Part shown: positions 45,253 to 54,204 of the stretch, one piece after another
Layout: each line of letters begins with the position of its first letter
Position numbering within the stretch: position 1 is the stretch's first letter
Origin: Synergistota bacterium
Lineage (GTDB): Bacteria > Synergistota > GBS-1
Direction of reading: 5' to 3'
NCBI GenBank assembly: GCA_025060595.1
Contig: JANXBX010000003.1
Span: forward strand, 28,933-92,932
DNA length: 64,000 bases
The notes under the pieces: model-generated
What the model was told of the DNA's origin: nothing
The model's database searches: none
What the model saw: only the letters and a program-made list of their open reading frames with translations
Made by a program: the position numbers and the translations under genes

Positions 45253-45547
45253 TCCTTCCTCCCTTACTTACCGTGTACTTACGAAGTTCAATAGCAGATA
45301 TTTGAGTAGAAACTATTTCCCTTGACCATTTAAAGCCTTCCTTTTCCCCTCTCACCTCCCAGTCAGGAAGAAGATCGAGGATATCCCTTGTAGCTAAATC
45401 CTCAGCTATAAGAGTTAAAAGTATCAAATCCCTCGCTTCTCTAACTAACGATACGCTCTGAGTAATTAAGCTCAAAGTCCCAACACCAACTAGAGCAAGA
45501 ATTAAAGTAGCTATTAATACTTCTATTAGAGTAAAAGAAGACCTCAT
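45221..45547 (-). CDS. Type II/IV pseudopilin-like protein
   Basis: 108 aa with a class III signal: MRSS then [20 protein letters not shown], the Glu at mature position 5 and a hydrophobic helix for assembly into a fibre. The soluble part (60-108) includes [17 protein letters not shown], resembling GspI/PilV minor pseudopilins. It overlaps the start of the surface-protein gene by 32 nt and lies 5 nt after the Rossmann-like gene. A single minor pilin without a visible assembly system: the machinery must be elsewhere. Confidence 0.85.
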   Translation of the reverse strand: MRSSFTLIEVLIATLILALVGVGTLSLITQSVSLVREARDLILLTLIAEDLATRDILDLLPDWEVRGEKEGFKWSREIVSTQISAIELRKYTVSKGGRSVDFLVVKRR

Positions 45548-45552
45548 AGAAA

Positions 45553-45957
45553 TTACTCACTTTCAAAAGCGTGTTTCTCAAAACTCCTAAATATTCTAAC
45601 TAACGCTTTTATAACTACCAAAATTTCAAGAAAGTCCCTAACTACCACCTTATCTCCCAAGCCATATCTTTCAACCTGTTCTATCATCTCAGACTCATAT
45701 ATAGTTGAACCGATAACTATGATATCAGGATTTAATCTCTTTAACTCTTCAGGCGACATAACTTTTATACCATCAATTTCCATACCCCACTTATTCTGAT
45801 CATTATCAACAAAAAACGTTGGCCTCTTATTTAAAAATTTAAGTATCTCCATCACTTGTCTACCACCACTAGATGCACCAAATATAATCACATTATTAGA
45901 TTTAAAAAAGCGATCAATCTTTCTTTCTAAATCTAATACCGCCTCTTTAAATCCCAT
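45553..45957 (-). CDS. Small Rossmann-like nucleotide-binding protein
   Basis: 134 aa. NVIIFGASSGGRQVMEIL gives a glycine-rich nucleotide loop. FFVDNDQNKWGMEIDGIKVM, then PEELKRLNPDIIVIGSTIY are the strands of a domain found at the end of some glycosyl- and methyltransferases and in PglD-like sugar enzymes. Standing alone it may serve as a subunit. It overlaps the TPR-glycosyltransferase gene by 11 nt. Function unknown. Confidence 0.7.
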   Translation of the reverse strand: MGFKEAVLDLERKIDRFFKSNNVIIFGASSGGRQVMEILKFLNKRPTFFVDNDQNKWGMEIDGIKVMSPEELKRLNPDIIVIGSTIYESEMIEQVERYGLGDKVVVRDFLEILVVIKALVRIFRSFEKHAFESE

Positions 45958-47992
45958 TCCTTTTCACCCCCAATTCCTCTAGCCTTTTAGCTGCCAAAAC
46001 GTGATCTGACTCAAAACTAAGACAAAGAGAATAAAAATCAACTGCTTCCCTTAAACGTCCTCTTTTGAGATATATTTCAGCCAGATGGAAATAAATCCCA
46101 GATTTATTATAAAAATCTCTGTCAAGGGCCTCCTTAAATAACTCCTCGGCTTTATCAAGATCTCCAAGCTTTTCATAAAGCGAAGCTATATTATAAGTAT
46201 ATAAAGGATCTTTAACGGCAAGCCTTCCAAAAAGCTTAATGAAAAGAAATAGCGCTTCTTGAGCATATCTCTTCTTTTCACTAACAGCGAGCGAAGCAAT
46301 CAGGTTATAAAACAACGCTCGAATTCCTAAGAAATTAGTCTCAAGTAAGGACTCATCTTCAGGGGTGAGCGATTCTATTTCCTCTGAAAGTTTAGAAAAA
46401 ATTCTTTCAACAGACCTATCAATATAAACGCCAATATTAAAGATCTTCAAGAGAAACACTATCTTGTAAAGCTTTGGTAAAACTATATCAAGGTAATTTA
46501 ACGAATCTGAAAATAAACTGTCTAACAGATCCGTAAGCTTCACAGACTTAATCTCTAGCAAATCATCTAAACAGCGTGTAGAGAGATAAGGCTTCAACGG
46601 CTTAACAGAGTTAAGAGTATTAATACAAAGAGAGGTCTTACCTATCTTTTCAAATAAGGCGGCCTTTTTAACCAAAGCATATCCCTTATTCAGGGGCGAT
46701 ATTAGAGGATTAGACTCCGCTAATTCTATCATCTCAATAGCTTTTATATACTCACCTTTCCTTGAAAGCAAATCCGCTTTTAAAAAAAGAGCTCTCCAGT
46801 ATCCACAATCTATAGTTAATGCCTTATCAAGGTATTCCTCTGCTTCCTCAAATTTGCTCTTACGATAAAGCATTCCTGCCTTAAAGTATAGAAAGTAAGC
46901 CTCAGCTCTACTCAACAAATATTCAGGCAAGGAAAGCTCCCCTTCATTAACTTTTCCATATACGATGTTGAGTAATCTTTCCTTGAAAGAAAATGAAGAA
47001 CACTCCTTTTTAACATTAAATCTGATCTTTAATGCTTTATCTCTAAGACTATCATAATTACGCATAGCATCGTAAATGGTTTCTATAATGGCATCTCTAT
47101 CAATCCTTGTCTCCAAAGAAACCCAGCTACCATTATTCCTTTCAAGATAGTAAGAAAGAAAGCTTCCCTTAGTCGTTATAACTGGTATACCATAAATCAT
47201 ACACTCCTTTAGAATACCGGAACCAGCTAAGGAGTATTGATAAGGATCATAGGGGAAAAAACCAATCCTTGAAGAGAGTAGTTCCCTTATAAACTCCTCC
47301 TGAGATTTATCAGGCTCTTTCTTTAGATATATCTTACCATCGTATTTCGCAAACTCTAAAATCATCCACTCATTCACATCAAATCCGAATAAACTTGCCC
47401 TTATCCTCAAACCGCTTTTCACAAGATCTGGAAGCACCATTAGAAAGACCGAAGCCCCTTTTCTCTCTTCAAAGCTGCCAGGGAAGAGAAGATCATAATC
47501 AAGACAAGAATCACAAAGATCTGAATAATCTGGAACGGGGTAGGTCAAAACCGGATAAATACCTTCTGAAAATACGTACTTTTTAGCCATATAAGATGCA
47601 ACCTCATGCTCCCAAATGAAAATATACCCTTTTGAAGCTAAGAGCCTTAACTTCTCATTAAGAGCTAAAATATCAACAGAAGCATTATAAAGGAAAATCC
47701 TCTTTGAACAGGGTTTCACCTTTATCAATGTCTCAATGTGATCAGGTATTGTATCAAAGATAATAATAGCATCAATATCTTTTCTTCTTGTCAACTCTTC
47801 CATAATCCTTTCAAAATCGCTGAAGTAAATTATATTCCTATTCCTTTGAACTTCAGAAGGTACCATTATCGGCTGCTTAGAGTTTATATAAAAACTAAAA
47901 TCACTTTCATTAAAAACCTTGAGTGACTCTTCAACCAAGCCCCTTGTATGACCAAAGGAGTAATAAAGCAAAAAAACAAAGGCAATACTCAT
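45947..47992 (-). CDS. Glycosyltransferase-like protein with C-terminal TPR repeats
   Basis: 681 aa. The N-terminal half (about 1-350) looks like a GT-B glycosyltransferase: LLFPGSFEERKGASVFLMVL, then IGFFPYDPYQYSLAGSGILKE and CMIYGIPVITTKG, the usual position of the donor loop. From about 360 onward are TPR helices: EEAEEYLDKALTIDCGYWRA, KGEYIKAIEMIE, LGDLDKAEELFKEALDRDFY and RGRLREAVDFYSLCL. ATG 47992 overlaps the beta-propeller gene by 4 nt. Glycosyltransferase activity is inferred; TPRs may hold the protein substrate. Confidence 0.72.
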   Translation of the reverse strand: MSIAFVFLLYYSFGHTRGLVEESLKVFNESDFSFYINSKQPIMVPSEVQRNRNIIYFSDFERIMEELTRRKDIDAIIIFDTIPDHIETLIKVKPCSKRIFLYNASVDILALNEKLRLLASKGYIFIWEHEVASYMAKKYVFSEGIYPVLTYPVPDYSDLCDSCLDYDLLFPGSFEERKGASVFLMVLPDLVKSGLRIRASLFGFDVNEWMILEFAKYDGKIYLKKEPDKSQEEFIRELLSSRIGFFPYDPYQYSLAGSGILKECMIYGIPVITTKGSFLSYYLERNNGSWVSLETRIDRDAIIETIYDAMRNYDSLRDKALKIRFNVKKECSSFSFKERLLNIVYGKVNEGELSLPEYLLSRAEAYFLYFKAGMLYRKSKFEEAEEYLDKALTIDCGYWRALFLKADLLSRKGEYIKAIEMIELAESNPLISPLNKGYALVKKAALFEKIGKTSLCINTLNSVKPLKPYLSTRCLDDLLEIKSVKLTDLLDSLFSDSLNYLDIVLPKLYKIVFLLKIFNIGVYIDRSVERIFSKLSEEIESLTPEDESLLETNFLGIRALFYNLIASLAVSEKKRYAQEALFLFIKLFGRLAVKDPLYTYNIASLYEKLGDLDKAEELFKEALDRDFYNKSGIYFHLAEIYLKRGRLREAVDFYSLCLSFESDHVLAAKRLEELGVKRNGI

Positions 47993-50196
47993 ACATCATT
48001 TCCTCCTGGTAAAGATATTTCTCTTAAATAACCTAAAGAGTAAAATATCAATAACTTACCATCCCTTAGTAAAAGCGGTATTCCAGAAAAAACATGGTTA
48101 ATGAAGATAGTTTCCACACGCTCTATTCCACTACCACCTAATACAAAAGATTTCATGCCACCTAAACATATAACGTTACCTATATACAAACCATCTCTAT
48201 AAATACAATCCCTTAAAGTCAACAGTCTAGGATCGAATAAAACCCTTAAGTTACCAGATACATAAGAACGTACAGAACCAGGGAAAAATAAGAGAAAAGT
48301 ATCGTCTGGCATCAAATAAGTAAAGTCAGAATCCGACCAAAAGATGTCCTTATTTAGAGACAAATTCCTTAAATAAACCCTGCCGCCAAAATAGTAAGAG
48401 CATAACAGGTTCCCATTTTTATCTTCAAAGAGCTTACCGACCCTTGAACCTTCAGGTAAAAACAAGTTACCCTTCAGCTCACCAGAGTCAGGATTAATAA
48501 TCCATATAGAGTTCTTAAAGCCTCCAGAAACATAAAGACTCCCATCCTTTAGCAAAAGAAAAGTTGCTCCAGGAAATTCATGTCTCTTCCAAAGAAGTCT
48601 CCCATCCAGAGAAAACTTACATAGGCTACACTCACCCCAATCTGAAATAAAAATACTCCCTTCGCTTTCAAGAGCATAGCTTGCATAAAAAAGAGGGGTT
48701 AACCTAATGATACTCTCACTTGAAAACAAAATCCTTCTGATAATTCCGGCATTCTCTTCAACAAGGGCTAAATAAAAATTATTGAACCCCAGAAGATTTG
48801 GTATAATTTCTACTAATAGCTCCCTACTTTTTAACTTCTCTGTAAACTTAATAAAATCTATATCTTTTCTCCAACTAAGAAATTTCTCAAAAAAGGTTGA
48901 ACTTATATCTTCATCTCCAGAAAGAATAGCCGATCTTAAAAGTAGCCTAAGCATCCAGACTAAGAATTCAAAATCCCTCGAAGCTTTATTAACATATTCT
49001 TGATCTAACGAATTTTCCAAACATCGTTTAACCTCAGGCAGGATAAAATCTAAGATTCTAGTAATCACATCTACACTAGTATAATATTCTGACAGAGCTT
49101 CATAGAGTTCTCTCTTAAAGATCATCCTCTCACTGTTAGGTACATTCCAATATACTTCCCACGGCAAAAACCAAAGCTTGTAATTTAAGGTAAAAAACCT
49201 TAAGAGATCCTTCACATATGGAGCAATTCGCTTAAACGAATCTTCACAAGTTAATGAACACAAAAGATTAATCATGTTAGGATATAATCTCTTAAATTCA
49301 AGCTCAATGGATAAAAGCTTAGATTGCAATTTTACAAGATTATCAAAACTTAAATCACGAGCAAGCTCTTCAATAACAGTTTTCAAGGAAAGCCCCAAGG
49401 TTTTACCCTTATCTATGAAATAGCTAACAAACTCTTTAAATTCCCTTTCTGTCGTATCTGGATCAAATGCAAAACCTATAAGGAAGCTACGGGGTCTAGC
49501 TTCCGTTTCAGCATCTTCCCAACCTGATTCATCAACCTTCCTTAGAGAACTCCCATCCCAGATAAGCAGCAAATTCGAAGAGAGAATCACACCGTTTTTA
49601 AAGCTAATCACCTTTTTTAACAACCTTCCATTTCTAACAGTAAGTAGAAAGCCATCACAAAGCAAATATGGTTTATCATCGAACACTGTCCAAGAAGTCG
49701 GAGAAATCGGCAATTCCAAAAGACTCAGCGGTTCGCTACTCAAGGAATACTCTACAAGCAACCTTTCACCATTTGCAAGTAAAAAAGCTCTATTGGAGGA
49801 AAACTTCACCGAGCAAGGCATATCAAATATATAAACAGGTGAGGATAAAAAAAGAGAAGGTTGAACCTTTTTCTCAAAGTTTAAGATTGTTCTTCTATCT
49901 TTATCAACGACTACAAATTCTTGACCATTAAATCCAATCCAGTAGGGATGAGAAACCTCATATGGGAAGCTTTCCAACTCCCACTTATCCCTCTCTTCAA
50001 AATATCTATAAAGCTTCAACGTACCCACGTCGAGGAGATATACTCTATCATCGATCTTAGCTAAAGCAAGTGGATTTTTAAAACCCTCATATTTAGAAAC
50101 TATTTTTCCATTTGAGTCTATCTTCAGGATACTTCCTTCCAGATAAGAGCTAATAAAAAAGAAATCCCCTACCTGTACGCTATCGTAAATTAACAC
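47989..50196 (-). CDS. Cytoplasmic beta-propeller protein with helical insertion, function unknown
   Basis: 735 aa without signal peptide. The N-terminal (about 1-230) and C-terminal (about 510-735) parts show propeller-blade repeats of the NHL/PQQ type: SYLEGSILKIDSNGKIVSKY, ALESEGSIFISDWGECSLCK, GSLYVSGGFKNSIWIINPDS. Between them lies about 270 residues of helices (KEFVSYFIDKGKTLGLSLK, YNLW-like aromatic stretches). The start is GTG 50196 after GGGGAGGG. It precedes the TPR-glycosyltransferase. I know no family with this split layout. Confidence 0.65.
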   Translation of the reverse strand: MLIYDSVQVGDFFFISSYLEGSILKIDSNGKIVSKYEGFKNPLALAKIDDRVYLLDVGTLKLYRYFEERDKWELESFPYEVSHPYWIGFNGQEFVVVDKDRRTILNFEKKVQPSLFLSSPVYIFDMPCSVKFSSNRAFLLANGERLLVEYSLSSEPLSLLELPISPTSWTVFDDKPYLLCDGFLLTVRNGRLLKKVISFKNGVILSSNLLLIWDGSSLRKVDESGWEDAETEARPRSFLIGFAFDPDTTEREFKEFVSYFIDKGKTLGLSLKTVIEELARDLSFDNLVKLQSKLLSIELEFKRLYPNMINLLCSLTCEDSFKRIAPYVKDLLRFFTLNYKLWFLPWEVYWNVPNSERMIFKRELYEALSEYYTSVDVITRILDFILPEVKRCLENSLDQEYVNKASRDFEFLVWMLRLLLRSAILSGDEDISSTFFEKFLSWRKDIDFIKFTEKLKSRELLVEIIPNLLGFNNFYLALVEENAGIIRRILFSSESIIRLTPLFYASYALESEGSIFISDWGECSLCKFSLDGRLLWKRHEFPGATFLLLKDGSLYVSGGFKNSIWIINPDSGELKGNLFLPEGSRVGKLFEDKNGNLLCSYYFGGRVYLRNLSLNKDIFWSDSDFTYLMPDDTFLLFFPGSVRSYVSGNLRVLFDPRLLTLRDCIYRDGLYIGNVICLGGMKSFVLGGSGIERVETIFINHVFSGIPLLLRDGKLLIFYSLGYLREISLPGGNDV

Positions 50197-50243
50197 CTTA
50201 GCTCCCTCCCCAACTTAAAGTTCGGATAGAGGTTATAATTTCT

Positions 50244-51236
50244 TTATAGCCCTAAAACCTCCTTTATAGCCCTTTCATGAAGACGAGTTTGGGGGCGTAC
50301 GCCCCCAGTAATTGGGTCATAAAAGACTATCTCAGAAGATGCAAGCCTTTCAACACTCTCTCTATCTCTAAGAAGCATATCAACCTTACTTCCCATAACT
50401 ATCCTAACAAGAACCTCCCCGTCCTTCTTAGCGAGATCCTCCCTTCCGCTCCACAATCTACCAAGTTTATCCAAAACTTCTCCCCTAACTGCATTGTACA
50501 AGACTTTAACAGACTCTCTAACTCCAAGAATCTTCTTCTTAGCAAGCACCCTTTCTAAAAACCAGGGGACACCACCACACCAAGAAACTACATAAGAAGA
50601 TTCTGTTTCGCTTAATTTCTCATAAAGAAGGATATCTTTAGCGATTTCATCTGAGAAGAAATCCACAAAAAAATACTCAACACAATTAGCGAGAAAAGAC
50701 TTGGAACATAATTCTTCTATAAAGAAGGTATCTGAGGTCATGAGTATAACGTGAGAAAGATGCTCAACCTTAGTTATCCTAACAAAAAAATTAAGAAGCT
50801 CTTCTAATACCCTGCCATCCTCAACAGAATCATATAAATATAAGCTTTTTAACTTTTGTACCTCGTCTATTACAATAACGTTTTTTCCTCCAAACTTCCT
50901 CAGCATCTCCTCTAAAAGCTCAAACGGATTTACCTTGCCTTCGCTCAAATCCTTTTTCAAGCCTTCATCTATTCTAGGAAACCCCTCTATACCTTCCTTA
51001 CTAAAGGAACTTACGCTAAAAAGTAAATCGGAAAAAGTACGATAAGCCCTTAGTAACTTACCCCTAAAGTCATAATAAAGAATATTTCTACTTCCGGTTA
51101 ACCTTTTCAAAACCTCCTTCATAAGGGTACTTTTACCAGAGGATTTAGGACCATATATAAATAAAATAGAATTAGGAAGACTTCTGAGATAGGCCTTAAG
51201 AAACCTTATCTCACCTTTCCTATCCCAGAACCTCAA
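50244..51236 (-). CDS. Archaeal-type ATPase (ATPase_2 family)
   Basis: AAA-like ATPase common in archaea and thermophilic bacteria. Starts MRFWDRKGEIRFLKAYLRSL, Walker A YGPKSSGKSTLMKEVL, Walker B NVIVIDEVQKLKSL, and a C-terminal winged-helix region (VVSWCGGVPWFLERVL, typical 'GG.P..l'). TTG 51236 is preferred over GTG 51248 because AGGAGG is then 11 nt away, and the family N-terminus (MxFxxRxxE) fits. Function of the family is unclear; some members are linked to mobile DNA. It heads the beta-propeller/glycosyltransferase run, 48 nt before the next gene. Confidence 0.85.
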   Translation of the reverse strand: MRFWDRKGEIRFLKAYLRSLPNSILFIYGPKSSGKSTLMKEVLKRLTGSRNILYYDFRGKLLRAYRTFSDLLFSVSSFSKEGIEGFPRIDEGLKKDLSEGKVNPFELLEEMLRKFGGKNVIVIDEVQKLKSLYLYDSVEDGRVLEELLNFFVRITKVEHLSHVILMTSDTFFIEELCSKSFLANCVEYFFVDFFSDEIAKDILLYEKLSETESSYVVSWCGGVPWFLERVLAKKKILGVRESVKVLYNAVRGEVLDKLGRLWSGREDLAKKDGEVLVRIVMGSKVDMLLRDRESVERLASSEIVFYDPITGGVRPQTRLHERAIKEVLGL

Positions 51237-51282
51237 ATATAAGAACACCTCCTGTATATTTTATAATAAAAACCTATAAAGG

Positions 51283-51291
51283 ATTATAGCA
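51283..51291 (-). promoter_or_regulatory. Extended -10 promoter of the ATPase gene
   Basis: TGCTATAAT on the minus strand (TATAAT 51288-51283). No good -35. About 40 nt before the start. Confidence 0.5.
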
Positions 51292-51306
51292 TAGAATGAT
51301 TCTTTT

Positions 51307-51315
51307 TGATACAAT
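51307..51315 (+). promoter_or_regulatory. Possible extended -10 promoter of efp
   Basis: TGATACAAT on the plus strand (TACAAT 51310-51315) with a weak -35. It would give a leader of about 39 nt including AGAGGAGGG. Confidence 0.4.
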
Positions 51316-51360
51316 TATGTATGCTTTGGAAATACTGTCTTAGAAAGAGGAGGGATAAAT

Positions 51361-51933
51361 GTGGCACAATCAATAGGAATAAACCAGATATATAAAGGAG
51401 TAAAAATAGAAATAGATGGGACCCCATATGAAGTTATTGAATACGAACATGTCAAGCCAGGTAAGGGTCAGGCTTTTGTCAGAGTTAAAATGGTAAATTT
51501 ATTAACTGGTAATGTTGAAAGAGCAAGCTTTAAATCAAGCGATACGCTAACTTTAGCCGATTGTAGCGAAAGGGAAATGGAATTCCTATACTCTCAAGGA
51601 GATTCACTAGTTTTTATGGATCCCCAGACTTATGAACAGATAGAGATACCTAAAAACGTAGTTGGAAAAGCACAATACTTTATAAAAGAAGGGACAAGCG
51701 TATACGTGATCTTTTACCAGGGGAAACCTATAGGGGTCAATCCTCCAAAGCACATAGATCTAAAAGTTACAAGAACTGAACCAGGAGTTAAAGGAGACAC
51801 CGTATCTGGAGCTATGAAAGAAGCAGAATTAGAGACAGGCTTAAAGATAATGGTTCCTCTATTTATAGAGGAAGGAGACATAGTTAGAGTAAGTAGTGAA
51901 ACAGGAGAGTACATAGAAAGAGTAAATAGATGA
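51361..51933 (+). CDS. efp: Elongation factor P
   Basis: 190 aa, three beta domains. Domain 1 carries the loop HVKPGKGQAFVRVK with the lysine (residue 35) that is modified in bacteria having EpmA. Domains 2/3 contain KGDTVSGAMKEAELETGLKI. EF-P rescues ribosomes at polyproline stretches, fitting the Pro-rich proteins in this window. The start is GTG with AGAGGAGGG 6 nt upstream. It overlaps the epmA gene by 4 nt. Confidence 0.96.
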   Translation: MAQSIGINQIYKGVKIEIDGTPYEVIEYEHVKPGKGQAFVRVKMVNLLTGNVERASFKSSDTLTLADCSEREMEFLYSQGDSLVFMDPQTYEQIEIPKNVVGKAQYFIKEGTSVYVIFYQGKPIGVNPPKHIDLKVTRTEPGVKGDTVSGAMKEAELETGLKIMVPLFIEEGDIVRVSSETGEYIERVNR

Positions 51934-52832
51934 ATCCTTGGAGTAAGGCAAAGCTCTGGAGCGATTTTCTAAACCAAGTTAGGAGCTTCTTTCTAAAAAA
52001 GGGCTTTACAGAGGTAGAAACACCTTATCTAGCTCCGTGGTATAATTTAGACCCTAACATAAAACCAATCAGGGTAGAAGGTGGGCTTTTTCTCCAATCT
52101 TCCCCAGAGTTTTTTATGAAAAAGCTCGTTATTTTTGGAGCACGTAAGATCTTTCAAATAGCCCACGCATTTAGAGATGACCCTGTAGATGGGCTTCACA
52201 CAAAAGAGTTCTTAATCTTGGAATGGTACAGAGTAGAAGAAGGTATAGATGCTATTAAGAGAGATGTCGAAGAGTTAGTTTTCGAGATTCTCAATAGATA
52301 CCCTCCCCCATGGGAAAATATTAGTTTAAATGAGCTTTTCAAAGTCAAACTAAACATAGACCTAGAGGAGAATAAGGAAAGAAAGCTATTTTTGAATGCC
52401 TTGATAAGGGCAGGAGTAAAAGTTAAAGAAGATTACTCCTGGGAGGAGCTGTTTGAAGCAGCCTTCTTAAGCAATATAGAACCTGACCTACCAAGGGATA
52501 AAGCCTTTTGGCTTGTTGATTATCCATATCCCTTAGCAGCTTCATCAAAATGCAATGGATTCTGGAGCACGAGATGTGAAGCATTCGTAGAAGGTGTTGA
52601 ACTTGCGAATGGCTACGAGGAACTTGATAACCCACAGGAGCAAAAAAGGAGATGGCTTTCTCGCGGCAAAGAAAACGAAATAGATTGGGAGTATATAGAG
52701 CTTCTTGAAAAAAAGGGGCTACCCCGGTGTGCCGGAATAGCCCTAGGCCTTGAACGACTTTTAATGCTTAAACTCGGTAATAAGAATATTCATGAAATTC
52801 TCCCTTTCAGCCCTTTGCTAAAGACCAACTAA
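51930..52832 (+). CDS. epmA: EF-P lysyltransferase EpmA (GenX/PoxA)
   Basis: 300-aa class II lysyl-tRNA synthetase catalytic core without the anticodon-binding domain. Class II motif 1 region FTEVETPYLAPWYNLDPNI, motif 2 HAFRDDPVDGLHTKEFLILEW and motif 3 AGIALGLERLLML are present, with CNGFWSTRCEAFVEGVELAN. It attaches (R)-beta-lysine to EF-P in enterobacteria. EpmB (lysine 2,3-aminomutase) is not in the window. It overlaps efp (ATGA), so the pair is one unit. The stop overlaps the stop of the convergent lysine transaminase by 4 nt. Confidence 0.94.
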   Translation: MNPWSKAKLWSDFLNQVRSFFLKKGFTEVETPYLAPWYNLDPNIKPIRVEGGLFLQSSPEFFMKKLVIFGARKIFQIAHAFRDDPVDGLHTKEFLILEWYRVEEGIDAIKRDVEELVFEILNRYPPPWENISLNELFKVKLNIDLEENKERKLFLNALIRAGVKVKEDYSWEELFEAAFLSNIEPDLPRDKAFWLVDYPYPLAASSKCNGFWSTRCEAFVEGVELANGYEELDNPQEQKRRWLSRGKENEIDWEYIELLEKKGLPRCAGIALGLERLLMLKLGNKNIHEILPFSPLLKTN

Positions 52833-54166
52833 ACTTTAATTTCCTTAAGGGTCTCTCTTACCCTCTTCATCCCCTCCCTTATCTCATCCTCACCTATGGT
52901 CAGGGCAGGCCTAAACCTTACACCCTTAGTACCGCATCCCAATATTAATACCCCTTTTTCAAAGATCCTCCTTCTAAATTCATCCCTAATAGCAGATGTT
53001 GGAAAATCTATAGCAGCCATTAAACCTCTATATCTTACATTGGAAACAAGGTTTGGAAATTCTTCCTCAAGATGAAGAAGCTCTTCATGAAGAACCGGGG
53101 AAATTCTATTAACATGCTCAAGAATCTTATTCTCTTCGTATATCTCAAGTATCCTGGTAGCTCTTACCATATCAACAATATTTCCTCCCCAGGTGGAATT
53201 GATTCTACTTGACTCAACAAAACAATTATTCTCAACTTCATCAACCCTATTTGTAACAAGTATTCCACAAACCTGAGATTTTTTGCCAAAGGCTATTATA
53301 TCGGGATACACATCAAAGTGCTGGAAAGCCCACATCTTACCAGTTATACCCATCCCACACTGAACTTCATCAAAAATAAGCATTATATCCTCCTCATCAG
53401 CTATCTCTCTAAGCTTCCTTAAAAACTCTCCCCTAAAGTGATTATCTCCTCCTTCACCCTGTATAGTTTCTATTATAATTGCCGCTATATCATCAGGATT
53501 ATCATGTATAGCTTGCTTAATCTGCTTTATGCTTTCCTCTTCAGCTCTCTTCACTTCCTCAATATATCTCTCTAAAGGCCAAACTATTTTAGGATTTAAA
53601 ACACGAGGCCAATCAAATTTAGGGAAATACATATGTTTACGAGGATCTGCTGTATTAGTCATACTTAATGTATAACCGGTTCTTCCATGAAAAGCATCCT
53701 TAAAGTGAATAACCTTATGCCCCTTTTCTTCCTTATAGCCCTTTTTGAAATTTTTTCTAACCTTCCAATCAAAAGCCACCTTCAAAGCGTTTTCTATAGC
53801 AAGAGCACCGCCATCTATTAGAAAGAGATGAACATACTGAGTCGGAGCAGCAACTTTCATAAAGGTTTTGACAAACTCAGCCATCTCAATTGTGTATATA
53901 TCTGAATTAGCAACCTTATTGACAGCTGCTCGAAATACCCTTTCTTTAAACTCATCGTTAGCAAGCTTAGGGTGATTCAACCCTAACGGAGAAGAGGCAA
54001 AAAAGGAATATAAGTCAAGAAAGCGCCTTCCATCACGAGCATCAATAATCCAGCTTCCTTGACTCTTTTCCATATCTATAACCACAGGAAAACCATCAAC
54101 AAGCATATATTTAGAAAGCAGTTCAAGAACCTCTTCTGGCCGAACGGAACATCTTTCTCCCATCAT
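52829..54166 (-). CDS. lat: L-lysine 6-transaminase-type aminotransferase
   Basis: PLP-dependent class III aminotransferase. IDGGALAIENALKVAFDW gives the cofactor phosphate loop, FKDAFHGRTGYTLSMTNT follows, IFDEVQCGMGITGKMW is the PLP-nitrogen aspartate motif and AFGKKSQVCG contains the Schiff-base lysine. The RVLNPKIVWPLERY and NNCFVESSRINSTWGG segments match the lysine-epsilon group (product piperideine-6-carboxylate). I choose ATG 54166 (GGGAGGGA 8 nt upstream). It lies convergent to epmA. Substrate lysine is the best guess among omega-amino acids. Confidence 0.88.
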   Translation of the reverse strand: MMGERCSVRPEEVLELLSKYMLVDGFPVVIDMEKSQGSWIIDARDGRRFLDLYSFFASSPLGLNHPKLANDEFKERVFRAAVNKVANSDIYTIEMAEFVKTFMKVAAPTQYVHLFLIDGGALAIENALKVAFDWKVRKNFKKGYKEEKGHKVIHFKDAFHGRTGYTLSMTNTADPRKHMYFPKFDWPRVLNPKIVWPLERYIEEVKRAEEESIKQIKQAIHDNPDDIAAIIIETIQGEGGDNHFRGEFLRKLREIADEEDIMLIFDEVQCGMGITGKMWAFQHFDVYPDIIAFGKKSQVCGILVTNRVDEVENNCFVESSRINSTWGGNIVDMVRATRILEIYEENKILEHVNRISPVLHEELLHLEEEFPNLVSNVRYRGLMAAIDFPTSAIRDEFRRRIFEKGVLILGCGTKGVRFRPALTIGEDEIREGMKRVRETLKEIKV

Positions 54167-54204
54167 TTTCAATCCCTCCCACCCTTATTTGTCTCTTTTC
54201 CTCC

